Shown piece after piece: positions 9,533-19,063 of a stretch of DNA of 64,000 nucleotides. Positions within the stretch are counted from its first letter, which is position 1. Each line of letters begins with the position of its first letter. The stretch covers positions 1,178,001 through 1,242,000 of the forward strand of contig NZ_CP133720.1 in NCBI RefSeq assembly GCF_031326225.1. Reading direction: 5' to 3'. The position numbers and the translations under genes are program-made. The notes under the pieces were generated by a model. That model did no database searches, was not told the origin of the DNA, and saw only the letters and a program-made list of their open reading frames with translations. Origin of the DNA: Undibacterium cyanobacteriorum (GTDB lineage Bacteria > Pseudomonadota > Gammaproteobacteria > Burkholderiales > Burkholderiaceae_D).

Positions 9533-10387
9533 TTAAAACCGATATGCGAGTGCCACTGAGGCACTTGTTCCTACTTGTTTCTCCACCAAGGGACTATCTT
9601 TCGCGGATCCGAGTAACTTTGCCGTACGAATACGGCTTGTTACGAGCCAAGAACTATTGATGCTGTAATTCCAATTGAGATCAACATGTACGTCCTTGAT
9701 TCCAGCTTTCGCTGCATATTCCTCATTGATGCTATTCCACGAATCTTCCTCGTTGACGCCAAAAAAGCTATTCGCATAGGATTCGTTGACGATGCTCACG
9801 CCGAAGTTGAGGCTGAGCGAATGATGCCTTGGTAAATTTCCAAAACGGTAATTCAAGTCCGAGTTGAGTTTCAAACCCTTGCGGTCATTACCAGCGCCAT
9901 ACAAGAGTGCATTCGTAAAACGTAGATTTTCGGTGACGCGATAATTGAAGAAGCCACCCCCGAGTAAGCGCGCTTTGATATCTGTCATGCCTTCGAGCCG
10001 ATTTATTTTGCGGCCGATAATTTTTAGCTCAGGCCCCCAATCGCTCGAACTGGTGGTGCGCATTGGTGTATCAATGGTCGATCCAAGTCCGGATGGTGTA
10101 CGTCCAGGTTCCAATTGCAGTAAAGGGCCAAACTCAAACTCTGGGCTTTCAGATAAATGCCAGCCTGCACTCATGCCAGAGATATAAAAACCATTGCTCC
10201 ACTCCATTTGAAACATCGGTAGCAAGGCGCGCTTTCGTGTTTCAGAACCCTCATACACCGGACGTGAATTCACCCCTAAGCCGATGTAGCTGTCATAGCT
10301 CCCATCTGGCATTAGATTTCGGCTCGGAGTCTGGGCCATGCAGGGAACTGCTCCGAGTAGACTAATGAGGGCGATTATTTTTTTCAT
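9533..10387 (-). CDS. MipA/OmpV family outer-membrane protein
   Basis: About 284 residues: signal peptide MKKIIALISLLGAVPCMAQ, then a beta-barrel-like sequence with alternating aromatic strands, YIGLGVNSRPVYEGSETRK near the N terminus and a C-terminal aromatic ending (VALAYRF), typical of outer-membrane insertion signals. MipA/OmpV proteins are outer-membrane barrels, some linked to murein hydrolase scaffolding or osmotic and antibiotic responses, and are often encoded next to RstA/RstB-like systems. The start at 10387 is chosen because it gives a clean signal peptide; the frame extends to an ATG at 10453 without a ribosome site. Confidence 0.87.
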   Translation of the reverse strand: MKKIIALISLLGAVPCMAQTPSRNLMPDGSYDSYIGLGVNSRPVYEGSETRKRALLPMFQMEWSNGFYISGMSAGWHLSESPEFEFGPLLQLEPGRTPSGLGSTIDTPMRTTSSSDWGPELKIIGRKINRLEGMTDIKARLLGGGFFNYRVTENLRFTNALLYGAGNDRKGLKLNSDLNYRFGNLPRHHSLSLNFGVSIVNESYANSFFGVNEEDSWNSINEEYAAKAGIKDVHVDLNWNYSINSSWLVTSRIRTAKLLGSAKDSPLVEKQVGTSASVALAYRF

Positions 10388-10525
10388 GTTCGACATGCCT
10401 GCTTGTAACTTGAATGAAATGATAGCGGCGAGAGTGTTAAGTATTCGCTTCATCGCATTTTACATTTTTCAGCGCGGCGCTTCATGTTATGAGGCTAAAT
10501 TCATCGTAATCACATTCGGGATGCT

Positions 10526-11740
10526 TCAATTCCTGGACAAAATCGTTGTAAATTCCACCGGTTCACTCGTTTTATCGATCGCGACGAGGTAGGCCGGTGA
10601 GGGTAAATAAAGTGCACATAAGGCGACTGGCGACGGGCTTGATTCACGTACCGAAACATTGATGCTGCCGTTGTAGCGCCAGATTTGCACATCTGCGATG
10701 CCATAACAACCGTTCGGTTTGAGACCTGAAAATACGGCGATGACCATTTTTTGACTGAAGTCGATCGCTGGAATCGCTTGCTTTCCTTGGTCATGTTCTG
10801 CCCACAGTTTTTCCCAACTAGACTGGTCGTGAATGACGACATAGCGGCTTGATTGAACGCCCGAGATATTACTTTGTGTGACTAATTGCTGAGCCACGAT
10901 GGCGCCACTTACATCCATGAAATCGACTGGTAAATAGAGGCGTTGGCCGACCACAAGGTTCATAGGCGTGGCGCGCGCACTACTATTTGGATCGCAACTA
11001 GCGATCGGCACAATGCTGCGTTCGGAGTATTGCACTAATACGCGTTGACCGTTGCTCGTGACTTTGTGAATCCCAACGTCATTGCAGTTATTGGCACTTT
11101 TCGCGAAAACACCCATCAGCATTTGCTGAGTGAAATCAAGAGTAGGTAGCACGGTGTCGCTAAATCCACCGTAACTCGTAAATTGCTGCCAGAGCTTGCC
11201 GTCTTTGATCACCGCATTGATGGGCGCTTGTCCATAGAACAGTCGCGGTGCCAAACTTGCTGCAGAAAGAGAGGTTTCTTTGCCACTGGTAACGCTGATC
11301 TGTTGTACTTGGTGTGTGTTATCTAAGCCTAAGTTGGCAATATCTAGGTTATTGATGATTTGTCGGAAAAGTGGACTGAGGCTAGTGTCGTTACAGCTGT
11401 AGCGTGGACCAGCAATCGAGTCGACGTTGGTACAAAGAATGTTGTCAGGGCTTTTCCCGTACAGAGTTTGACGGTAACGTGCGTCGGCACAGTTCCCGAT
11501 TTTTTCAGACAAGACGTACTGTTGATCGATGACGAAAAGGCGATTTTCGAGCTCAGCACAGCTCGTGTCTTTTGCTAAGTTTTGGAATGCTGTAGTGTCG
11601 AACGGTGATGGGGCTGTTTTTGCGTTCGGACTCGCCGCACTCTCACCCGATCCCCCACAGGCCGTCAAGCAGGCAGTCACGCAGGCGGCCACAATAAGGG
11701 CGGCGATAAAACCTAGTGTGTCTGAAATAGCGAATTTCAT
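10526..11740 (-). CDS. Lipoprotein with two PrcB-like domains
   Basis: 404 residues beginning with a lipoprotein signal peptide: hydrophobic stretch, then CVTACLTACGGSG, where the last Cys fits a lipobox (LTAC). Two related segments follow: residues about 180-260 (around DGKLWQQFTSYGG and LDFTQQMLMGVFA) and about 295-385 (around SSWEKLWAEHDQG and IDFSQKMVIAVFSG). Both resemble the PrcB C-terminal domain, named after a protease-complex subunit of spirochaetes. The duplication is visible by eye. The start at 11740 follows TAGGAAAA; a further ATG at 11758 has no such site. The molecular role is unknown. Confidence 0.72.
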   Translation of the reverse strand: MKFAISDTLGFIAALIVAACVTACLTACGGSGESAASPNAKTAPSPFDTTAFQNLAKDTSCAELENRLFVIDQQYVLSEKIGNCADARYRQTLYGKSPDNILCTNVDSIAGPRYSCNDTSLSPLFRQIINNLDIANLGLDNTHQVQQISVTSGKETSLSAASLAPRLFYGQAPINAVIKDGKLWQQFTSYGGFSDTVLPTLDFTQQMLMGVFAKSANNCNDVGIHKVTSNGQRVLVQYSERSIVPIASCDPNSSARATPMNLVVGQRLYLPVDFMDVSGAIVAQQLVTQSNISGVQSSRYVVIHDQSSWEKLWAEHDQGKQAIPAIDFSQKMVIAVFSGLKPNGCYGIADVQIWRYNGSINVSVRESSPSPVALCALYLPSPAYLVAIDKTSEPVEFTTILSRN

Positions 11741-11758
11741 TTTTCCTACCGACTTCAT

Positions 11759-11984
11759 GAGTGTTGAACGTGTTGAACGTGTTGAAGCGGACCTCTAATG
11801 TGGCGATTTGTTCGGCCCACCCGGATCTTGACTGTGTGCAATCTTAAATCGCTTTGAATAAAGAATCCCCTGTGAACTTCGTGCAATTTGTCATGAAATT
11901 GTAGAGATAAGCATCTATTTCTACAGAGTGAAATATTTTTTACAATCGTCCTTCTTCTTATAGAATGTCGCAAGGAGATTAAAG
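11759..11984. promoter_or_regulatory. Divergent intergenic region with a 9-bp tandem repeat
   Basis: This region separates the divergent lipoprotein gene and the small ORF/kinase unit and must hold both promoters. A 9-bp unit (GTTGAACGT) is repeated about 2.7 times at 11763-11788, right at the 5' side of the lipoprotein gene. The rest is AT-rich near 11930-11960. No promoter matched consensus well enough to mark. Confidence 0.45.
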
Positions 11985-12149
11985 ATGACGTTTGTAAGAC
12001 AAATGCGGATATGGAGTGGGGTGCGAATAGGTGCGTTGTATTGCGCACGTAGTGCGTCGTCCTTTTTCTGCGCTTGTCTTAGCATGGCAAGAGTCCTGTC
12101 AAATGGCATGAGTCAGTGTGCAGCGTGTGATTTGGAGTGCCATCCATGA
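11985..12149 (+). CDS. Small ORF (54 aa) translationally coupled to the RstB-like kinase
   Basis: An ATG at 11985 follows a strong ribosome site (AAGGAG at 11972-11977) and opens a 54-codon frame. It ends TGA at 12147-12149, overlapping the kinase ATG at 12146 in the classic ATGA arrangement. The peptide has a basic N terminus (MTFVRQMRIW), a short hydrophobic, Cys-containing middle (SSFFCACLSMA) and a Cys-rich end (CAACDLECHP). It matches no family I know. It could be a leader peptide that couples kinase translation to a signal, or a small membrane-associated partner. Codon use gives no firm support, so the strong site and exact overlap are the main evidence. Confidence 0.5.
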   Translation: MTFVRQMRIWSGVRIGALYCARSASSFFCACLSMARVLSNGMSQCAACDLECHP

Positions 12150-13480
12150 ATCGCGTTTTTCTCCGTTTTGTCGCCCCGGTTTTCCTATCGATCGCACTCG
12201 CCGCGACCCTGGTTTACCTTGTGATCACGGTGATCTTTGGTGAACCGATCAGAGAAAATGCAGAGAAGCAGGCGGCCCCTCAGATTTTCTTGCTGGAGCA
12301 GTATATCGACAAAGCCCCTGGCGATGAATGGTTGCAACGCTTGAACAAGGTACGTGAAGTTTCGCAAGTGAAGTTTGAATTGATACCGTTGCGCACGGCC
12401 TTAACGCAATTGAACGAAAGCCAAAAGGCGCACTTGATGGATGGCAGTATCGTGATTGATGCGCCTGGCCGAGCTTTTTACCGCCGCGTTGATTTGACTG
12501 GCTACCGCTATGTCGATAGCGAGAATGATGTCCTGTATGCGCAAGACTTGCCGATTGATATGTGGCAGTTTATTCGTATTGAGTTGTTGCGTTATATCTT
12601 GGTTGCATTGGTACTGTTGGTGCCGCTCGCTTTTTGGTCACGTAATCATTGGCGTGAAGTACAGGCCTTAGCCAAAGTGACGGCACGTTTTGGTGACGGT
12701 GACTTAGCTGCGCGAGCCAGCACACCGATTGCGTCGAGCGTCTATCCATTGTCTTTGCAGATCAATGAAATGGCTGAGCGGATCGCCAAGCTACTCACAT
12801 CACAACGCCAACTTTTGCATGCGGTTTCGCACGAATTACGCACCCCGATCGCACGCCTAGAATTTGCCTTGGAAATCCTGCAAGATACCTCGCACGACGC
12901 CAAAGTACACCACAAGATTGATGCAATGCGTGGCGATCTGTTTGAGCTGAATGCGCTGGTGTCTGAGTTGTTGAATCTGGCCAAAATGGAGCAACAACAT
13001 GATTTGCGTTGCGACCGTTTTGTGGCAGAGGAGTTTGCGATGGCCTGCATCCAAAGCCTACCTCCGATGCGTGAAGAATTACAACTGGGGACGATTATTG
13101 AACCCGCTTCATTGGTTATCAGTGGCGACCAACGATTGTTGGCGAGAGCTGCACAAAACTTGCTGAAGAATGCAATGAAGTACGCGAGTAAATCGATACA
13201 CTTTGAAGTGCGCGCAAGTAAAGAAGGCTTTCAAATCATCGTCGAAGATGATGGTCTGGGCATTCCCGAATCGGAACGTAATAATGTGTTCGAAGCGTTC
13301 TACCGCTTAGATCGTAGTCGTGATCGCAATAGCGGTGGGTTTGGTTTGGGTTTGGCAATTGTTCGACAAATTGTGGAAATGCATAACGGCAAAGTCGAGG
13401 TCGGTAATGCCAAGCTTGGTGGGGCGCGCTTCTGCATGTGTTTGCCTCATGCAAATATCGTCAATAATCCATCGGATTGA
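12146..13480 (+). CDS. Membrane sensor histidine kinase, RstB-like
   Basis: 444 residues: first membrane segment about 6-28, a periplasmic loop of about 120 residues, a second membrane segment about 148-168, HAMP, then HisKA with His229 in HAVSHELRTPIARLE and HATPase_c with LLKNAMKYA, DDGLGIP and GFGLGLAIV. This is the RstB layout, and the RstA-like regulator at 7982 is its likely partner. The ATG at 12146 follows GGAG by eight bases and overlaps the upstream 54-codon ORF; an in-frame GTG at 12137 is less likely. The periplasmic domain probably senses an envelope condition. Confidence 0.88.
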   Translation: MNRVFLRFVAPVFLSIALAATLVYLVITVIFGEPIRENAEKQAAPQIFLLEQYIDKAPGDEWLQRLNKVREVSQVKFELIPLRTALTQLNESQKAHLMDGSIVIDAPGRAFYRRVDLTGYRYVDSENDVLYAQDLPIDMWQFIRIELLRYILVALVLLVPLAFWSRNHWREVQALAKVTARFGDGDLAARASTPIASSVYPLSLQINEMAERIAKLLTSQRQLLHAVSHELRTPIARLEFALEILQDTSHDAKVHHKIDAMRGDLFELNALVSELLNLAKMEQQHDLRCDRFVAEEFAMACIQSLPPMREELQLGTIIEPASLVISGDQRLLARAAQNLLKNAMKYASKSIHFEVRASKEGFQIIVEDDGLGIPESERNNVFEAFYRLDRSRDRNSGGFGLGLAIVRQIVEMHNGKVEVGNAKLGGARFCMCLPHANIVNNPSD

Positions 13481-13542
13481 GGGAGGCGTTTCATTCTTGC
13501 TGAGCTCGGCTTCGAATTTTTGTGATGAGTCAAATCGCTTAT

Positions 13543-13580
13543 AAAAAAGCCTCGTTCTGGGATAGTGAGCGAGGCTTTTG
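13543..13580. terminator. Bidirectional intrinsic terminator
   Basis: AAAAGCCTCG (13545-13554) pairs with CGAGGCTTTT (13570-13579), with a 15-base loop. It lies between the convergent kinase and aminopeptidase genes and can serve both. Confidence 0.8.
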
Positions 13581-13608
13581 CTTGAACGAATAAATCTAAA
13601 TGCAAGGC

Positions 13609-15405
13609 CTAGATCGCCAGCGTTCTTTGTGTGATCCATGCGAGTGCCGCGCCGGATGCCCGCGGCGAAAGACGCTGAAACACCATTTGATGGTAGTGAT
13701 TCAACCATGCGATCTCATCCTCGCGCATCATACTGCGATCAATGCAACGCGTATCGATAGGGCACAAAGTTAAAGTCTCAAACTGCAAATAGTCGCCAAA
13801 TTCGGTACTCTCCGCTGGCACACAGAGTAAGAGATTTTCGATGCGGATACCCCATTTTCCTGGGCGATAAATGCCCGGTTCATTCGAAGTAATCATGCCC
13901 ACTTCCATCACCATATTGGCATCTGGAATGGCGCCCGAAATCGTTTGAGGTCCTTCATGTACATTCAAGAAGTAGCCAACGCCGTGACCTGTGCCGTGGC
14001 CGTAATTGATGCCTTCTGCCCAGATCGGCGCACGAGCGATTGCATCTAATACCGTAGAGTAAGTCCCATGCGGAAACTTCATACGTGACAGCGCGATCAT
14101 GCCTTTCAACACAAGCGTGAAATCACGTTTTTGCTCAGCTGAGACGGTACCTACGCTGACCACTCGTGTGATATCGGTGGTGCCATTCAAATACTGACCG
14201 CCCGAGTCGATCAGCAATAAGCCGTTTCCTTTAATCTGCGCATAGGATTTTTCTGTAGCGCGATAATGCGGCATGGCGCCGTTGCCATTGAAGCCGGCGA
14301 TGGTGCCGAAACTCGGACAGATAAAATGCGCTTGACGAGCGCGCGCCGCACAAATTTTTTCATCGATGGTGAGTTCGCTGATGTTGTTTGTAGGATCTTG
14401 GATAGCACTTTCGAACCACGCGAAAAATTCACAAAGGGCCGCGCCATCTTGCTCCATTGCTTGTCGCACGAATTGAGCTTCCTCTGGTGTTTTGCGTGAC
14501 TTGGCGAATACAGAGGGATTGAGTGCTTCTATCACTTTGCAATGTTGCGGAATCGCTTCGCGAAAGCCAAAGGTGATGCGGCGTGGATCGATCAAGATGG
14601 AGCTTGATGCGCTCAGGTTTTGTAAAGCCGATTCAGCCTCATCATAATCACGGCAAATCACACCATCGCGCGCGAGGCGGTCGCGTAAATCAGCGTCGAT
14701 CTTTTGCAAAGGGAGGAAAAGTTCAGCCTGGTCTGCGCTGAGCAAAAGATGGGAGACGAAGACCGGGTTGTAATTCACATCGGCACCACGTAAATTGAGG
14801 AGCCAAGCAATATCATCGACCGTAGAGATGAAATGGTGGCTACAGCCTTTGTCCTTCATGGCCTTGCGCACAGTAGCTAATTTTTCAGAGCGGCTGACCA
14901 CCGCAAAAGGCGCTTGATGTTCATACACCGCGGCTGTTGGTAAACCTGGTCGATCTGACCAAACTTGATCGACAAGATCGATATTCGTGTCGATTTGAAC
15001 ACGCTTAGGGTAGAGCGCGTTTTGCAGGGCGCGAGCACTGGCAAGTCCAAGCACTTTGCCATCGACAGCGAGACGTTGATTCGCCTGCATTTGTTGTGCG
15101 AGCCAATCAATGTGGGCAGTCGCGGCCGAGCCGACGATCTTGATCATTTCAATGCCGCTGCCGCGCAATTCAATGTCCGCTTGTTCCCAATAGCGACTGT
15201 CGACCCACAGGCCGGCGAAGTCTTGGCCGACGATCAAGGTCGCCACCGAACCAGTGAATCCCGAGAACACTTCGCGCGCTTGCCAGCGTTCTGGCAGATA
15301 TTCGGAGAGATGTGGGTCGGCGGATGGAATTAAGCAATAGTCGTAGCCTTGTGTCTGTATGACGGCACGCAGTTGGCTGAGACGTTGTGGAATGCTGATA
15401 CTCAT
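13609..15405 (-). CDS. Xaa-Pro aminopeptidase (M24B, long XPNPEP1-like form)
   Basis: 598 residues, matching the long three-domain aminopeptidase P form rather than the roughly 440-residue PepP. Two creatinase-like N-terminal domains (about 1-300) are followed by a pita-bread catalytic domain. The metal ligands are visible: two Asp in LLIDSGGQYLNGTTDITR, His in HGTGHGVGYF, Glu in TSNEPGIY and Glu in IRIENLLL. It releases N-terminal residues preceding proline in the cytoplasm; there is no signal peptide. It lies about 180 bp downstream of metG on the same strand, beyond the metG terminator, so it is probably transcribed separately. Confidence 0.92.
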   Translation of the reverse strand: MSISIPQRLSQLRAVIQTQGYDYCLIPSADPHLSEYLPERWQAREVFSGFTGSVATLIVGQDFAGLWVDSRYWEQADIELRGSGIEMIKIVGSAATAHIDWLAQQMQANQRLAVDGKVLGLASARALQNALYPKRVQIDTNIDLVDQVWSDRPGLPTAAVYEHQAPFAVVSRSEKLATVRKAMKDKGCSHHFISTVDDIAWLLNLRGADVNYNPVFVSHLLLSADQAELFLPLQKIDADLRDRLARDGVICRDYDEAESALQNLSASSSILIDPRRITFGFREAIPQHCKVIEALNPSVFAKSRKTPEEAQFVRQAMEQDGAALCEFFAWFESAIQDPTNNISELTIDEKICAARARQAHFICPSFGTIAGFNGNGAMPHYRATEKSYAQIKGNGLLLIDSGGQYLNGTTDITRVVSVGTVSAEQKRDFTLVLKGMIALSRMKFPHGTYSTVLDAIARAPIWAEGINYGHGTGHGVGYFLNVHEGPQTISGAIPDANMVMEVGMITSNEPGIYRPGKWGIRIENLLLCVPAESTEFGDYLQFETLTLCPIDTRCIDRSMMREDEIAWLNHYHQMVFQRLSPRASGAALAWITQRTLAI

Positions 15406-15514
15406 GATGTGCTCGATTGTGTTAAATGCTTGCTTGATTTATTCGTATTTCTGCGTATTTTATCGCGTTACTTTTGTCGGTCGCGGCTCGCATGACATCG
15501 ACAGGAAAACTCAG

Positions 15515-15546
15515 TAAAAAAAATGCGCACCGAGTCGATGCGCATT
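15515..15546 (-). terminator. Intrinsic terminator of metG
   Basis: Read on the minus strand, AATGCGCA (from 15546) pairs with TGCGCATT (ending 15522) and is followed by a run of T (plus-strand A tract 15516-15523). It lies just downstream of the metG stop. Confidence 0.8.
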
Positions 15547-15584
15547 CCTTTTCGATAGTCGATAGCGACCGCCGTCTTTCTAAC

Positions 15585-17672
15585 TTAGCCGACGCGCATA
15601 CCTGGTTGTGCACCTGGCCATGGCTCGAGAATGTACAAACCTGGGTTGGCTTTTTCATCAGCGGCAGACGCTGCTAATACCATGCCCTCAGACATGCCAA
15701 ACTTCATTTTACGTGGGGCCAAGTTGGCGACCATCACGGTCAATTTGCCGACCAATTGTTCTGGTTGATAAGCGGATTTGATGCCTGAGAAGACGTTGCG
15801 TGTTTTGCCTTCTCCGACGTCGAGCGTTAGGCGCAAGAGTTTATCGGAGCCTTCGACATGTTCGCAGTTGACGATTTTGGCGATACGCAAATCGATTTTG
15901 GCAAAGTCATCGATCTTGATTTCGGGTGCGATCGCTTCAATGGCTGCTGCATCGCTAGCGGCTTGTGTCGCGTCTGCTGCCGGCGTTGCTGTAGTTGTTG
16001 CCGGTGCAGCTGGTGCAGCAGGGGCATCAAACAATTGGTCAAAAATACTCGGCTCAACACGCTGCATCAAATGCACGTAAGGATTGACAATATGCTGATC
16101 CGCCATCGCAACGGTCACATCGGCCCATTGCAATGGTGCGATATTCAACTGCGCTTCAACACCACGAGCCAGGTTTGGAAGTACCGGTTTCAAGTAAATG
16201 GTCAAAATGCGGAAAGCTTCCAATAAGCGGCTGCAGACTTCTTGCAATTTCGCTTCGCTACCTTCTTTTTTCGCCAATTCCCAAGGCTTATTCGCATCGA
16301 CATATGCATTGATCACATCGGCCTGTTCCATCACAGCACGCAAGGCTTTGCCGAATTCACGCGCTTCGTAAAGCGCTTGAATTTCACTAGCAACCGCGCG
16401 CAAGCCATTCAAGAAAGCATCGTCGCCGCTCGCCCATTGCATACTGAGTTTGCCTTCGAAGCGTTTGCTGATAAAGCCAGAAGCACGGCTCGCAATATTG
16501 ATGTACTTACCGATCAAATCGGAATTTACGCGAGCGACAAAGTCATCGGGATTCATATCCAAATCTTCGACCTTAGCGTTCAATTTGGCTGCGAAATAGT
16601 AACGCAACCATTCAGGATTCATGCCGATGTCGAGGTAGCGCAATGGCGAGATGCCGGTGCCACGAGACTTCGACATTTTCTCGCCGGACACGGTCACGAA
16701 ACCGTGAGCGTAGACGCGATCCGGCGTTTTGTAGCCGGAGAACTTCAACATCGCAGGCCAGAACAAAGTGTGGAAATACGTGATGTCCTTGCCGATGAAG
16801 TGAATTTGCTCGGTGCTTGGATCGGCCATGAAGGCGGCAAAATCTTTACCGGTTTTGTTGAAGTAGTTTTTCAAGGAAGCCAAATAACCGACAGGCGCAT
16901 CGAGCCATACATAGAAATATTTGCCTGGTTGATCAGGAATTTCGATACCGAAGTAAGGCGCGTCACGACTGATATCCCAATCGCCCAAGCCGCCTTCACC
17001 TTCCAACCATTCTTTGCACTTGTTCGCCACTTCGGATTGCAAGCGATTATCTTGCAAAGCCCAGCCACGCAAGAAATCAACACATTGCTGATCAGAGAGT
17101 TTGAAGAAGAAGTGCTCAGACGATTTCATGACCGGCGTTGCACCCGTCAAGACAGAATACGGATTCTTCAATTCGGTTGGGGCATATACAGCAGAGCACA
17201 CTTCGCAAGAATCGCCGTATTGATCTTTGGCGCCACATTTTGGGCATTCGCCTTTGATGTAACGATCCGGCAAGAACATGTTCTTTACTGGATCGTAAAA
17301 TTGCTCGATGGTTTTGCTGGTGATGAAGCCCGCTGCTTTCAGCTTGCGGTAGATGTCTTGCGATAATTCGTGGTTTTCTGCGCCATCTGTGGAATGCCAA
17401 TTGTCGAATTGAATATGGAATCCATCAAGATATTGTTTGCGTCCAGCGGCAATTTGACCGACGAACTCTTGTGGAGTCAAACCAGCTTTCTCCGCCGCAA
17501 TCATGATCGGCGCGCCATGGGCATCGTCTGCACACACGAAATTGACTTCGTGGCCCGACATTCGCTGATGACGAACCCAGATGTCAGCCTGGATGTACTC
17601 CATGATATGGCCGAGATGGAAAGGTGCGTTTGCGTAAGGCAGGGCAGTGGTGACGAACAGCTTGCGGGTCAT
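15585..17672 (-). CDS. metG: Methionyl-tRNA synthetase
   Basis: 695 residues, the full-length dimeric bacterial form. Class I signature PFHLGHIM near residue 17-24; zinc-binding knuckles CPKCGAKDQYGDSCEVC near 145-160; KMSKSRG near 335; an anticodon-binding helical domain to about 550; an Ala/Thr/Pro-rich linker (about 555-585); and a C-terminal EMAPII/Trbp111-type tRNA-binding domain (IDDFAKIDLRIAKI to the end). It charges tRNA-Met for initiation and elongation. It is divergent from apbC across about 240 bp that must hold both promoters. The ATG at 17672 is preceded only by a weak AGAAG. Confidence 0.97.
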   Translation of the reverse strand: MTRKLFVTTALPYANAPFHLGHIMEYIQADIWVRHQRMSGHEVNFVCADDAHGAPIMIAAEKAGLTPQEFVGQIAAGRKQYLDGFHIQFDNWHSTDGAENHELSQDIYRKLKAAGFITSKTIEQFYDPVKNMFLPDRYIKGECPKCGAKDQYGDSCEVCSAVYAPTELKNPYSVLTGATPVMKSSEHFFFKLSDQQCVDFLRGWALQDNRLQSEVANKCKEWLEGEGGLGDWDISRDAPYFGIEIPDQPGKYFYVWLDAPVGYLASLKNYFNKTGKDFAAFMADPSTEQIHFIGKDITYFHTLFWPAMLKFSGYKTPDRVYAHGFVTVSGEKMSKSRGTGISPLRYLDIGMNPEWLRYYFAAKLNAKVEDLDMNPDDFVARVNSDLIGKYINIASRASGFISKRFEGKLSMQWASGDDAFLNGLRAVASEIQALYEAREFGKALRAVMEQADVINAYVDANKPWELAKKEGSEAKLQEVCSRLLEAFRILTIYLKPVLPNLARGVEAQLNIAPLQWADVTVAMADQHIVNPYVHLMQRVEPSIFDQLFDAPAAPAAPATTTATPAADATQAASDAAAIEAIAPEIKIDDFAKIDLRIAKIVNCEHVEGSDKLLRLTLDVGEGKTRNVFSGIKSAYQPEQLVGKLTVMVANLAPRKMKFGMSEGMVLAASAADEKANPGLYILEPWPGAQPGMRVG

Positions 17673-17915
17673 AATTGAATTTCTTCTATGAATTGGACAA
17701 AAACAGTATTTTAACCGAGTTTTACCCTCGCATTTGCCCCTTGGTGTGGGGATCTGGCGAGAAAATACGCGATATTCGGCCGCTTTTGCGTTAGTTGCCT
17801 CGCGGCTAAATGGGTACTGTCGAGTGCGTTTTAAGCTTGTACGGCGCAGGGCTTTCCCGCGATTCTTTGCGATTTTCGGATAGACTTGTGGGATTCATTT
17901 GAAAAAGAGATGTGT

Positions 17916-19013
17916 ATGCAAGATCAGAATTCCATGGTTGAACAAGTTAAAAGTCTGTTGAGCAGCGTGCTTGACCCAAATACAGGCAAGGATTTCATTA
18001 CGACCAAATCGGCCAAAAATATCCAATTGCAAAACGGCAAATTGAGCCTTGATATTGAATTGGCCTATCCGGCGAAGTCGCAATTTGACCTCATCCGCGA
18101 ACTCGTAGCGAAAGCTTTGCATGGTGTCGCCGGTGCTGAGCAAGTCGTCGTCAACGTCAGCAGTAAGATTGTGGCGCACACAGTGCAACGTGGCATTAAG
18201 TTGATGCCGAATGTGAAAAATATTATTGCGGTTGCTTCGGGCAAGGGTGGTGTCGGCAAGTCGACCACCGCCGCGAATTTGGCGCTGGCTTTAGCCGCTG
18301 AAGGCGCTAGTGTGGGTTTGCTTGATGCGGATATTTATGGACCGTCGCAACCGATGATGATGGGGATCGATGCGCGTCCCGAATCGAATGATGGAAAAAC
18401 CATGGAGCCCTTAGAAAACTATGGGGTACAGGTGTCGTCAATTGGTTTCATGATCGATCCTGATTCGCCCATGGTGTGGCGCGGTCCGATGGTGACACAA
18501 GCCTTGCAGCAATTACTAGAACTCACCAATTGGCGCGACCTCGATTATTTGATCGTGGATATGCCGCCAGGCACCGGCGACATTCAATTGACGCTATCGC
18601 AGCGCGTCCCAGTGACAGGTGCTGTGATCGTTACGACACCGCAAGACATTGCATTACTCGACGCCCGCAAAGGTCTAAAGATGTTTGAGAAAGTTGGCAT
18701 TCCGATTCTCGGCATTGTCGAAAATATGAGTATGCATGTGTGCTCGAACTGCGGTCATGCGGAAGCGATTTTTGGTACCGGCGGTGCCGAGAAAATGTGT
18801 CGTGACTTTGGTGTGGATTTCTTGGGCGGCCTGCCGCTCAGCATGAGTATTCGTCAGCAGGCGGATTCCGGTAAGCCGACCGTGGTGGCGGATCCAAATG
18901 GTCAGGTCGCCGAAATTTACAAAACCATTGCGCGTAAAGTTGCGGTCCATGTGGCGGATAAAGCCAAGGATATGAGCAGCAAGTTCCCCAGCATTACCGT
19001 GCAAAATACTTAA
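17916..19013 (+). CDS. apbC: Mrp/ApbC-type iron-sulfur carrier ATPase
   Basis: About 365 residues. N-terminal MIP18/DUF59-like domain (about 1-90), then a P-loop NTPase with deviant Walker A GKGGVGKST near residue 109 and a CxxC pair (VCSNCGHAE) that bridges a 4Fe-4S cluster in this family. ApbC/Mrp proteins carry iron-sulfur clusters to apoproteins in the cytoplasm. The start at 17916 is six bases after AAGAG; in-frame alternatives exist at 17910 (ATG) and 17886 (TTG). ribD follows 50 bp downstream and may share the transcript. Confidence 0.94.
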   Translation: MQDQNSMVEQVKSLLSSVLDPNTGKDFITTKSAKNIQLQNGKLSLDIELAYPAKSQFDLIRELVAKALHGVAGAEQVVVNVSSKIVAHTVQRGIKLMPNVKNIIAVASGKGGVGKSTTAANLALALAAEGASVGLLDADIYGPSQPMMMGIDARPESNDGKTMEPLENYGVQVSSIGFMIDPDSPMVWRGPMVTQALQQLLELTNWRDLDYLIVDMPPGTGDIQLTLSQRVPVTGAVIVTTPQDIALLDARKGLKMFEKVGIPILGIVENMSMHVCSNCGHAEAIFGTGGAEKMCRDFGVDFLGGLPLSMSIRQQADSGKPTVVADPNGQVAEIYKTIARKVAVHVADKAKDMSSKFPSITVQNT

Positions 19014-19063
19014 ATGTGAGCCGAGCGCTTAAACGCTATTTTCATTGATCGCTTCAGTTATTT

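Noticed and set aside
16242..17366. 374-codon plus-strand frame antisense to metG
   Set aside because: It mirrors the metG coding frame, has no ribosome site and resembles no protein; the metG reading is certain.
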